Assembly: GCA_013151645.1 (NCBI GenBank)
Contig: JAADHU010000063.1
Location: 1 to 64,000 of the forward strand
Length of the DNA stretch: 64,000 bases
DNA from: Gammaproteobacteria bacterium
Lineage (GTDB): Bacteria > Pseudomonadota > Gammaproteobacteria > Steroidobacterales > Woeseiaceae
Direction: 5' to 3'
The position numbers and the translations under genes are program-made. Shown here piece after piece: positions 1 to 8,068 of the stretch (position 1 is the first letter of the stretch; every line of letters starts with the position of its first letter). Under the pieces are notes generated by a model. That model saw only the letters and a program-made list of their open reading frames with translations. It searched no databases and was not told where the DNA came from.

Positions 1-59
1 CCTCAGGAGACGCTCCTGCCGGGTTTCTATCGCAGTGCCTGTAGGAGCGTCTCCTGAGG
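1..59. repeat. Perfect 17-bp inverted repeat (hairpin)
   Basis: Positions 1-17 and 43-59 are exact reverse complements around a 25-base spacer. Each arm also folds on itself (CAGGAG-ACG-CTCCTG at 4-18). The right arm begins with GTAGGAGCG (41-49), the core of REP-type repeats of many gammaproteobacteria. It lies downstream of the minus-strand flavoenzyme ending at 187, so it could act as a transcript end or mRNA stabiliser. The element may continue upstream of the window. Confidence 0.75.
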
Positions 60-186
60 CGCGACCCCATTGTGGCTTGCAAACCCGATGCCGGGCATCC
101 TGGCGACGAAATAAGCATTCGAGAATACTTCAGAGGTTCCCTGGCGCATTCGATCTACAACGCGGGCAATGCGTGCGGGTTGTGTT

Positions 187-2025
187 CTAGCCGGCCAACG
201 CTTCCTGTACGGCTCTGTAGCCGTGTGTAATCGCGGAATTGGTGTTCGCGGCCGCCCCTGCATCTGAATTGGCGATCGAAATGCGGCCGTACGGTTGTCT
301 GCCGATCACCCACGGTTTGCTTTCCTCGTTTGGCCAATCCGGTTCCCAGGTAAGGTCCGGGCTGTACGCGTAGCCGTGTGGCCAGCGATTGACCGTAATG
401 GCGTGAATGTCGCGCTCTGCGTCGAATCCCCCACCGGACAACGCCTGGTCAAGTTGGTCACGAACATGTCCTTCAAAAACCGAGAACGGTGTTCCCAGAA
501 GGCGACGTCGGCCTTCACGCCACTGCTCCGGACCCTGAATGTCCGGCGAATGATGCACGTGACACATGTGCAGCACCATGGGGTCGTCCGGAGAGTAGCT
601 GAATTCATACTTGCCCAGAGAGACCGGATAGTCGAGCTCAACCTGCTTGAAGAAATCGTTGGTGTAATAGACGAAATCGAGCCCGAGTTCTGCGAAGGGG
701 CGCCAGTTTGGCACCAATACCTTGGTATAAGTCAATGGAATCTTGACGTTATACTTAAGACCGTCCACCTGCTCCTGCGGCAGCTCCGGACACAGGTAGG
801 GAATCGCACTGTTGTAGCAGGCCATGATGCATTTCTTGCCGCGCACAGTGTGTGTATTGCCATGATGTACGAAAGTCACATCGACGGCGCTCGAATCTTT
901 CGTATGCACGGCGTTCACGACCGTGCTGTTCAACCGAATACGCACAGGCGCGCCGCTTCGATCCAGCATCGAGTAGTTGACCCGCGAGGTTACGACATCT
1001 TCCATCGTCGAGCCCGGCACCGCTTCCGGGAGCATGGCGCGCACGACCAAGCGGGCGACCGACGCGTTACCGTCCGGAAAATGGAAAATGTAAGGCTCAT
1101 CTCCACGGTAGCCCACGCGTTGCAGTGTGTGGTCGAGTCCCGGCATGCCGCCGTCGTAGGACTGCACCGAAGTCGCCGGAATCTCATCGATGCCGACGCA
1201 CCAGAAGCTCATGCCCCAACGGCGAAACATTTCCAGGACCTGCTGGTCGACTTTGGCGTAATTCTTCAGAAAATCGTAATAGCTGGTTTTATCCAGGATT
1301 GCTTTTTTCTCTGCAAAGCTCATCCCGGGCATGTAATCGCGCTCGTCCGTCCATAGACGGACCAGGTCGGCCTTCGCCTGCTCGTTCATCGGCGTTTGCG
1401 CCGCGAATTCCTTCCAGGGAATTTTGTTGTAACCAACGACCAGTTTCCGTTCGCCGTAGGTTTCTTTGTCAAACACGATGCCTTTGCTCAGCCCCAGCGA
1501 CGAATACAGATCCTGGTCATACGCTGCGTAGAATCTTTCCACCTCGATACCAACATCTTTCAGCAAATCTTTGGCGACATCGCTATACGAAGACGGGGTA
1601 TCAATGGACTCGGTTCCGCCATAGCCGATACGGGTCTGACCATCGATACCAAACTCATTGCGTTTGGCATGACCGCCGAAATCATCGTGGTTATCGAGTA
1701 TCAGGACACGCGCATCCGGATTGGCCTTGTTAAAAAAGTACGCGGCGGACAAACCGCTGATACCCGCACCGACGACGACCAGATCGTAGCTTTCCTCATG
1801 CCGGGTCGATGGCCACGTCTTCCCTGAAACGCGTGCGTGCATGGTCTCCCAGGATCCGTCGTGACTGCCGCGCAGCCCGGTCAGTGCAGGCGGGTAGTAG
1901 TCCGGGGGCAGCTCGAATTCTGATCCCGCAGCGCCGAACGCCTCACACCAGGGCGACAACAGAGACGCACCGATCGCGACCTGCGTACCGTTCAGGAAAT
2001 CGCGTCGTGTGACTTTGTTCTGCAT
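187..2025 (-). CDS. Tat-exported FAD-dependent amine oxidoreductase, spermidine-dehydrogenase-like
   Basis: A 612-residue flavoenzyme. A twin-arginine signal (TRRDFLNG, residues 6-13, then a hydrophobic stretch) predicts folded export to the periplasm. The FAD-binding Rossmann motif GAGISG is at residues 86-91. The start of the mature region (PPDYYPPALTGLRGSHDGSW, about 40-59) and the end (ISIANSDAGAAANTNSA) resemble the bacterial SpdH group, which oxidises polyamines or related amines. The ATG at 2025 follows GGGGGAA at good spacing. The gene stands apart from its neighbours, with no obvious operon partner. The substrate is inferred from family resemblance only; another flavin amine oxidase role is possible. 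Confidence 0.8.
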   Translation of the reverse strand: MQNKVTRRDFLNGTQVAIGASLLSPWCEAFGAAGSEFELPPDYYPPALTGLRGSHDGSWETMHARVSGKTWPSTRHEESYDLVVVGAGISGLSAAYFFNKANPDARVLILDNHDDFGGHAKRNEFGIDGQTRIGYGGTESIDTPSSYSDVAKDLLKDVGIEVERFYAAYDQDLYSSLGLSKGIVFDKETYGERKLVVGYNKIPWKEFAAQTPMNEQAKADLVRLWTDERDYMPGMSFAEKKAILDKTSYYDFLKNYAKVDQQVLEMFRRWGMSFWCVGIDEIPATSVQSYDGGMPGLDHTLQRVGYRGDEPYIFHFPDGNASVARLVVRAMLPEAVPGSTMEDVVTSRVNYSMLDRSGAPVRIRLNSTVVNAVHTKDSSAVDVTFVHHGNTHTVRGKKCIMACYNSAIPYLCPELPQEQVDGLKYNVKIPLTYTKVLVPNWRPFAELGLDFVYYTNDFFKQVELDYPVSLGKYEFSYSPDDPMVLHMCHVHHSPDIQGPEQWREGRRRLLGTPFSVFEGHVRDQLDQALSGGGFDAERDIHAITVNRWPHGYAYSPDLTWEPDWPNEESKPWVIGRQPYGRISIANSDAGAAANTNSAITHGYRAVQEALAG

Positions 2026-2047
2026 GGAATTCCCCCGATTGCCGTGA

Positions 2048-2392
2048 TTATCGTCGATATCGGAACGTCAAATCAAAGATATTGAAACGGAATGGCTCAC
2101 TAGCCGTAACCCGGATTTCCGGGTATCTGCTCCTGCACTGCCGAACCGCCCTTTCCTTCCCCGTTAGCAAGATTTCCCGTTGCACATCGGGGTTGTCGAT
2201 TTTCTTGAACGTATCCGCATGAATTCGGCGATCCCTTTCGCTGACACAATTATCGAACAGCGTCTCCTGCGCATCGTCCAGCACCTCGATTTCACGCGCT
2301 AGAGAAAACTCCGGATTGATATCGACATCGAACAGAACCAGGGTAATGATCAACAGAATTATTACTGAAAACGATGCTGATTTCTTTGTCAC
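2048..2392 (-). CDS. Small membrane-anchored hypothetical protein
   Basis: A 114-residue protein starting at GTG (2392). Residues 8-22 (FSVIILLIITLVLFD) form one hydrophobic segment that could be an uncleaved signal anchor. The rest is charged and rich in Arg and Asp, with Cys near residues 49 and 87. It ends 22 bases upstream of the flavoenzyme start at 2025 on the same strand, so the two may be co-transcribed. I recognise no family. The hydrophobic N-terminus and clean frame support a real gene, but short length and lack of known homology keep confidence moderate. Confidence 0.5.
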   Translation of the reverse strand: MTKKSASFSVIILLIITLVLFDVDINPEFSLAREIEVLDDAQETLFDNCVSERDRRIHADTFKKIDNPDVQREILLTGKERAVRQCRSRYPEIRVTASEPFRFNIFDLTFRYRR

Positions 2393-2580
2393 AAAACCGA
2401 TTTCCGCTGCGCTGCACGCCCTTGATCCCGGGGGTTGATCGACAGTAAACCCTTTTCTTTTTGCCAGTGCAATGTGTCGGGCGATTGTTGTTGAAAGCCC
2501 TCGATCTCGCCTAATGCCAAAGGAATATTGCTAGCCTTGACAAGGATCTGTACGGTATCGGGATTGCTCGGGAGACAAGA

Positions 2581-3348
2581 ATGTACTATTTGAAATCCTC
2601 AATCATGATTCTGCTCAGCACGCTATTCGCCAGCGCTGCAACCGCGCACCACTCGGTGCTGCACTATGACGGGAAGACTGAGGTCAAGATCACCGGTGTA
2701 GTAACCAAGGCCCGCTTTGGTTACCCGCACAGTATTTATCGCATAGACGTAACTGCCGACAACGGATCGATCGAAAACTGGGTCTTGTCGACGGAGGACC
2801 CCCGGGATGCCAAACGCCTTGGCTTTATCGACGACATTAAATCCATCAAGAAGGGTGATTCGATCACAGTAGTCGGCTGGCCGCACCGTTTTAACGAGCG
2901 CGAACTTCGTGGTCACCAGCTCATTTATCCTGATGGACGGACCGTAATGCTGCGGCGTGGAAACTACATCTGGCCTAAGGATATATTGCGGCTTGATCGG
3001 CTGGTGATGAACCCACAGAATATCGACGGTCAGATTAACGATATCGACTCATCGCTACCGGATGCAGAACAGCTGATGTTGTGGCTCGCCGAGGGCGATC
3101 ATATCGCACGTGCCGCGTACGAGGTGACCCAGGGCCGGCCGAGACTGATTGGCATTGACGCCAAATTTGCGGGCGTCGACGATTTGCTAACCTGTCACAC
3201 GGAACGCAGCGACTTCACGATGCAATTGAAGCTTGCGCAACTGAATGACGCACAGCGCGAGAAACTAGAAGAAGGCGCCGAGTATATTTCAGAATACAAT
3301 CGCGTCTTGTCCCGCTGGTGGGAGCAGGAAAAGTCGAGCTGCGAATAG
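2581..3348 (+). CDS. Secreted DUF6152-family protein
   Basis: A 255-residue protein with a signal peptide (about 1-22, ending ATA) followed at once by HHSVLHYD, a hallmark of DUF6152 proteins. The N-terminal 100 residues have the family's OB-like pattern (GVVTKARFGYPHS, then VVGWPHRF). The C-terminal 130 residues are a helical extension I do not recognise. DUF6152 proteins are periplasmic and of unknown role; they often sit near redox or membrane genes. A TTGACA hexamer lies at 2537-2542, and GGAG precedes the ATG. It stands alone on the plus strand. Confidence 0.75.
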   Translation: MYYLKSSIMILLSTLFASAATAHHSVLHYDGKTEVKITGVVTKARFGYPHSIYRIDVTADNGSIENWVLSTEDPRDAKRLGFIDDIKSIKKGDSITVVGWPHRFNERELRGHQLIYPDGRTVMLRRGNYIWPKDILRLDRLVMNPQNIDGQINDIDSSLPDAEQLMLWLAEGDHIARAAYEVTQGRPRLIGIDAKFAGVDDLLTCHTERSDFTMQLKLAQLNDAQREKLEEGAEYISEYNRVLSRWWEQEKSSCE

Positions 3349-3504
3349 CCGGCGTTACTCAACGCGGCAACCGTTCTCATACCGTAGAAGCGGCATCCTG
3401 CCGCGATTCATTCTGGATTATCCACCCACCAGGTCGGCAAGTGAGCGTAGCCATACCCGCAAGGTTTTCCTCATGTACTTATTAGACAGCTCGTTCAGTT
3501 TCGC

Positions 3505-3531
3505 GTCGCGGCTGGAAGCCGCTCCTACGAG
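3505..3531. repeat. REP-like hairpin (GTAGGAGCGGCTTCCAGCCGC type)
   Basis: Positions 3508-3513 (GCGGCT) and 3517-3522 (AGCCGC) form a perfect stem with a GGA loop, followed by TCCTAC. Read on the minus strand this is GTAGGAGCGGCTTCCAGCCGC, the familiar form of intergenic REP sequences in Pseudomonas and Xanthomonas relatives. It lies between the ends of the genes at 3348 and 3553. The remainder of the 3349-3552 gap shows nothing else I can name. Confidence 0.6.
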
Positions 3532-3552
3532 GGATCGTCAGAATGAGGAGGC

Positions 3553-5199
3553 CTAGGAGCGGTGAATGTATTTCCATGGACTTGTTTCGCTGCCTTTCTC
3601 GATCATCACTTCAATGACGGCGGGTCGATCTTCGTCAATCGCTTTGGCGAGAACAGGCTTAAGCGCTGCCGGAGAGTCAACCCGATACGCGTCGGCGCCG
3701 AATGACTCGGTCAGCTTCATGAAATCCGGGTTCTGTAAATCTGCACCTATGAAATGAGACTCGAAGCGTTCCTGCTGATCTCTGCGTACATTGCCGAACG
3801 AACTATTATTAAACAGAATCGTGACCAGTCCGATATTGTGCTGAACCGCCGCGGCAAGCTCTGGCATACCAAACATGAAACCACCGTCACCTGTGATGGA
3901 AACGACCGCCTTGTCCGGCATCGCCGCCTTCACGCCAATCGCAGTTGGAAAACCGAAACCCAGCGTCCCCTGGAATCCCGGGGTGACGTAGGTTCGTGGC
4001 TGGTAAACCTCGTAGCCGTAATACGAAGTGAAACCTGCCTGGCATAGCTCTTCTACAAAAAATCCGTCGCGTGGCAGTACGTCACGGATCACGTCGAGAT
4101 ACGCCATTTGTGGCTGAATCTCCTCGATCTCACTGCGAGCTTTGACTTTCGCCGCTTTGATACGATCCAGGTTGCCGGCATTGAAGCCGCGCTTTTCAAT
4201 CTTGCTGATAAGCGCCCGTACGCCATCCGCCGCATCGGCGACAACGCCAACATCGGGTTTGAAGCGCTGCATTTCCCGGGGATCGACGTCGATGCGAATG
4301 AGCTTCCGCCCATCGTCCGGCGGACTATCGTGATAGTCATTCATCGACAGCCAGCGCATGTATTGCATCTCAAGACGCGATCCAACACCGATGAGTAGAT
4401 CCGTGTCTTGCCACAAATCGTTGGCCGCCGCGGACGATACACCACAATCGCTGTCTTCACTCACCACGCCGCGACCACTGCGAAACGCAGTCGTTGCAGC
4501 GCCCAGCATTTCCGCAAGCTCCGTCACTTCGGCACTCGCATGTTGTGCTCCACCACCGCACATGATCATGATGTTCTTCGCATTGGCAATAAGTTCGGCG
4601 GCATCCGTCAACGCATCTTCATCAGGCGTGGGTTTGTCAATCGTCGCATTGCCAGGACCGATTTCGATATCGTGCGCCCCTGCCATCGTGTCCCAGCACA
4701 TTTCGAGCGCGACCGGACCTGGCCGACCGCTCTGCATGACACGGAATGCTTCGTTCATTTTCGCCGATGTATCTGCGGGATCGTCGATCCGCTCCGCATA
4801 CTTGATCACGCTACGCAACGTTGCCGCCTGATCGGCCAGTTCATGCAGGTGTCCGCGCCCTACGCCAAGAAACTGCGACATGATCTGCCCGGTCAGGCAG
4901 ATCACCGGCGTATTGCAACCCATGGCCGTGCAAAGCGCTGCCGTCGCGTTGAGCACGCCGGGCCCCGGTACGACGGAGAAGGCGCCGGGTCTGCCGGTTG
5001 CCTTGGCATAACCCATCGCCATGTAAGCCGCACCCTGCTCGTGTCGACTGATAATCGTCTTGATCTCGGGCGAGCGGTACAGCGCATCGAACAACGGGTA
5101 GATCTGCGCACCCGGCAAGCCGAAAATCGTATCAATACCATTTGCTTGTGCGGCGCGCACCATCGCTTCGCCGCCGGTCATCGTTTGTGTTTTTGTCAT
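3553..5199 (-). CDS. Thiamine diphosphate-dependent enzyme, acetolactate-synthase-like
   Basis: A 548-residue TPP enzyme with the usual three-domain order. The N-terminal PYR domain holds the catalytic Glu (RHEQGAAYM, E54). The C-terminal PP domain holds the ThDP/Mg motif GDGGFMFG (437 on) ending in NN at about 464-465. It belongs to the acetolactate synthase/oxo-acid decarboxylase superfamily; the exact substrate cannot be read from sequence. It is the last gene of a minus-strand operon: the carrier gene stops one base upstream of its start. The link with an aldehyde dehydrogenase suggests decarboxylation or carboligation of a 2-oxoacid and oxidation of the aldehyde. No regulatory small subunit lies nearby, which argues against a dedicated branched-chain amino acid role. 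Confidence 0.85.
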   Translation of the reverse strand: MTKTQTMTGGEAMVRAAQANGIDTIFGLPGAQIYPLFDALYRSPEIKTIISRHEQGAAYMAMGYAKATGRPGAFSVVPGPGVLNATAALCTAMGCNTPVICLTGQIMSQFLGVGRGHLHELADQAATLRSVIKYAERIDDPADTSAKMNEAFRVMQSGRPGPVALEMCWDTMAGAHDIEIGPGNATIDKPTPDEDALTDAAELIANAKNIMIMCGGGAQHASAEVTELAEMLGAATTAFRSGRGVVSEDSDCGVSSAAANDLWQDTDLLIGVGSRLEMQYMRWLSMNDYHDSPPDDGRKLIRIDVDPREMQRFKPDVGVVADAADGVRALISKIEKRGFNAGNLDRIKAAKVKARSEIEEIQPQMAYLDVIRDVLPRDGFFVEELCQAGFTSYYGYEVYQPRTYVTPGFQGTLGFGFPTAIGVKAAMPDKAVVSITGDGGFMFGMPELAAAVQHNIGLVTILFNNSSFGNVRRDQQERFESHFIGADLQNPDFMKLTESFGADAYRVDSPAALKPVLAKAIDEDRPAVIEVMIEKGSETSPWKYIHRS

Positions 5200-5200
5200 T

Positions 5201-6433
5201 TTAGGTAAGACTTATGTAGAGGAATGCCAGGGCGAATGCCGCCATTACGAATACGCTGATCCAGTTCCAGATTATGATGTGCCGTCCCGGCCGAAATTCC
5301 TGAGGAACGTCATCCGATGTTATGGCCAGGTAGTTGTAATAGGCAATAGCCGGCGCTGCAACAAATCCCATACTGGTCGCGAAGTACAGAAAGCCGGTAA
5401 AACCCTTCATCAGGAAAAGTAAAATAATCGACACACCAACGACCTGCACAATAAGAAATTTGCTGTAGCGGGACGGCGCATCATCTGCCCGACCGGTCAA
5501 GATACCCAACAGCCGGTCTGTCAGTCGCGGCATGACATCCATCAAAGCAATTTGTGTCGACCACATCACCGCCAGCGCGGCGACCGCAATGACCGGATAG
5601 GACCATTTGCCGATAACCGTCGTAAATATTCCGAGCAATTCACTCGCAAATGCACCCGGGTTGGCAGGGGCTACGTACGCGGCGTCGAACAGCACGGCGG
5701 TTCCCATCAACAGGAAACAAAGCGCCAGTAAAAGCGTCAATCCGTAACCAATACGAAAATCGCTGAGTGCCTGACGATGATCAAATGCTTCGTTACTCGA
5801 GTGGCGTTTTTCGACCACCCATTTCGAAATCTGTACCGACCCGTTAAGCGGCATTGGCATCCAGCCCGCTATCGCAATGACGAAAACCGCCAGGGAGCGA
5901 CTCGGCGTCAACTCGGCAAATACCGCTCGCCCACCATCGCCGATCAGCGGCAATGCAAACAGGGTCGCAATAACCGCCAAAACTGAAAACGCCAGCACAA
6001 AGATCTTTACAAGACGTTCTGCGCGAGCATATTGTCCGTTCATCAATATGGCGGCTGATGCGACCATCAATGCGACGGCGACCTGCGGGCCACTGAACGG
6101 CAGATTGAAAACACTGATGAACAATCCGGCCGTTACCATGGCGACGGCACCCGTCGCGATAAAGGTGTCGACAAAGAATCCTACGACAAGCCACATCAAT
6201 GCGACTTTGCCGATTTTAGAGTACCCGGTGACCAGACTCCTGCCGGTCGCGCTCGCGTATTGAACGGAAAAATGAAACGCCGGGTATTTCAGGATAACCA
6301 CCAAAATGATCAGCCAGGCCAGCGACAAGCCGTAATTCGCGCCGGCCTGTGTCGAGAACACCAGGTGAGACACGCCAACCGCGACCGCGGCCAGCATCAT
6401 TCCAGGTCCCAAGCGGGACAACAGCAGACCCAT
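5201..6433 (-). CDS. NRAMP-like membrane transporter with altered metal-site motifs
   Basis: A 410-residue inner-membrane protein with about 11 hydrophobic segments. The opening GPGMMLAAVAVGVSH and QAGANYG match the first helix of NRAMP/MntH relatives. The canonical DPGN metal motif is not there (GVSH occupies the region), and the helix-6 region reads MPMPLNGS rather than MPHN-like. Transport of a substrate other than Mn/Fe is therefore possible. The frame runs further upstream into the aldehyde dehydrogenase gene, but the ATG at 6433, overlapping that gene's TGA as TGATG, is the natural start. It sits between the dehydrogenase and the TPP enzyme and probably moves their substrate or a divalent cofactor. 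Confidence 0.75.
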   Translation of the reverse strand: MGLLLSRLGPGMMLAAVAVGVSHLVFSTQAGANYGLSLAWLIILVVILKYPAFHFSVQYASATGRSLVTGYSKIGKVALMWLVVGFFVDTFIATGAVAMVTAGLFISVFNLPFSGPQVAVALMVASAAILMNGQYARAERLVKIFVLAFSVLAVIATLFALPLIGDGGRAVFAELTPSRSLAVFVIAIAGWMPMPLNGSVQISKWVVEKRHSSNEAFDHRQALSDFRIGYGLTLLLALCFLLMGTAVLFDAAYVAPANPGAFASELLGIFTTVIGKWSYPVIAVAALAVMWSTQIALMDVMPRLTDRLLGILTGRADDAPSRYSKFLIVQVVGVSIILLFLMKGFTGFLYFATSMGFVAAPAIAYYNYLAITSDDVPQEFRPGRHIIIWNWISVFVMAAFALAFLYISLT

Positions 6434-7854
6434 CAGGCAGCGGCCTTCGAAATATTGACCACTTGAATCGTGGTGTACTCCTGCAGTCCTTCCTCGCCAA
6501 ATTCGACCCCGATGCCGGAGCATTTGACGCCGCCAAACGGTATGTTCGGCGCGATCCCGCCGTGTTGATTCACCCAGGCTGTGCCGCATTCGAGCTGCGC
6601 TGCAATCTCGGCGGCCCGCTGCGTATTCGAGGACCACACCGACCCGCCAAGTCCGCTCTCAGACGCATTGGCACGCTGCAGTGCATCCTCAACGTCGGAA
6701 TATTTAATGATCGGCAACAACGGTCCGAATTGTTCTTCATCAACAATGCGCAGGCCGTCCGTCACATCGGCCACCAGCGTATAGGGCATGAAGTATCCGG
6801 GTGCATCCGCGATCTCACCGCCGCAAAGCACACGGCCGCCATGCTCCTTCGCGTCATCGAGCAACGCTGTTACCTTGTCGAATTGCATCTTGTTTTGAAT
6901 GGGACCCTGCAAATTTTCTTCATCGAGACCGTTGCCCATCGGAATTCCCGACAGCGCCTCGACCAGTTTGTCGCACAATTCATCGTAAACGGATTCATGC
7001 ACGTAAAGACGCTTCAGGGCGGCACAGGTCTGGCCGTTATTCATAAACGCACCGCCAATAATTCCTGGCGCAATCGCGGCCGGGTCCACATCGTCCAGCA
7101 CGATACCAGCGTCATTGCCACCCAGTTCCAGGGTCAGCCTTTTCAGGTTTCCGGCCGCGCTGCCCATGACTTTCTTACCGGTCGCCGTCGATCCGGTAAA
7201 AATGATTTTCTGTATATCCGGGTGCTCGCTCATCCATTGACCCAGCTCGTCCTCACCTGCAACGCAGTTCAGGACGCCCGCCGGCAAACACTCGTTGAGG
7301 ATTTCCACCATCCGCAGGGTACTCAACGGCGTGTAGGGAGACGGCTTGATCACCACCGTATTGCCCGCGCGAATCGCCGGCACGACGTGCCAGATCGCAA
7401 TCATCAAAGGCCAGTTCCAGGGGGTGATTGAGCCGACGACGCCGATGGGTTTGCGAGTCTGAACAATGCGCGCGTTTTCGTCGTCCTGAATGATTTTATC
7501 CGGTAACGACAAGCTGCCCGTAAATCCGGCCCAGGCCGCGGCACCGCCCACCTCGAATCGCGATCCCTCGCCACTGAGCGGCTTGCCCTGCTCCTGTGTC
7601 AGCAATCGCGACAGCTCATCGGCATGCTCTGTGATTGCGGCCGACATTTTCCCGCACGCCGCGGCGCGCTCTTCGTCCGGCACTCTGGACCACGACGTGA
7701 ACGCCTCTGCAGCCGCCTTCACCGCATCATTGAGCTGATCCCGCGTCGCAAACGGGCAGTGCGCAACAATCTCTTCGTTGGCCGGATTGATGACCGGAAA
7801 TGAGTCTTCGGTAGCAACTTTGTTGCCATTGATGATAAGCCCGTATGCGGACAT
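6433..7854 (-). CDS. NAD(P)-dependent aldehyde dehydrogenase
   Basis: A 473-residue aldehyde dehydrogenase of full length. Visible motifs: PWNWP with Asn147, cofactor-binding FTGSTATGKK (219-228), general-base Glu243 in LELGGND, and nucleophile Cys277 in NNGQTCA. It oxidises an aldehyde to the acid through a thioester. It is the first gene of a three-gene operon with the NRAMP-like carrier and TPP enzyme, overlapping the former by one base. This suggests it handles the product of the TPP enzyme. The 213-base gap upstream is shared with the divergent sulfatase and should hold both promoters. The substrate is not determinable. Confidence 0.88.
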   Translation of the reverse strand: MSAYGLIINGNKVATEDSFPVINPANEEIVAHCPFATRDQLNDAVKAAAEAFTSWSRVPDEERAAACGKMSAAITEHADELSRLLTQEQGKPLSGEGSRFEVGGAAAWAGFTGSLSLPDKIIQDDENARIVQTRKPIGVVGSITPWNWPLMIAIWHVVPAIRAGNTVVIKPSPYTPLSTLRMVEILNECLPAGVLNCVAGEDELGQWMSEHPDIQKIIFTGSTATGKKVMGSAAGNLKRLTLELGGNDAGIVLDDVDPAAIAPGIIGGAFMNNGQTCAALKRLYVHESVYDELCDKLVEALSGIPMGNGLDEENLQGPIQNKMQFDKVTALLDDAKEHGGRVLCGGEIADAPGYFMPYTLVADVTDGLRIVDEEQFGPLLPIIKYSDVEDALQRANASESGLGGSVWSSNTQRAAEIAAQLECGTAWVNQHGGIAPNIPFGGVKCSGIGVEFGEEGLQEYTTIQVVNISKAAA

Positions 7855-8068
7855 CAGGAGGCCCCCCTCTCGATTTTATTATTGCGTTGATCTTATCGAA
7901 CCTCGATGCATAAGGATACGCAGGAAAACGGGCATCGTAAGTTGTTGTTGCAAAGTGCGATATTCGCTCGCCTGGATGCTATGTGAGACGTTCGCAACGA
8001 CTGGCAGTAGATTCGACGGCGGATTGGACGCAGTATTGCAAAAGTACCGACGCACAGCAGAGTAAAAT

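Noticed and set aside
295-1356. Long plus-strand open frame (353 codons) opposite the flavoenzyme
   Set aside because: It lies wholly antisense to a gene with clear motifs, and its product is rich in His and Arg with no recognisable domain.
6349-7431. Plus-strand open frame of 360 codons
   Set aside because: Antisense to the aldehyde dehydrogenase, whose active-site residues are intact; composition is typical of a GC-rich shadow frame.
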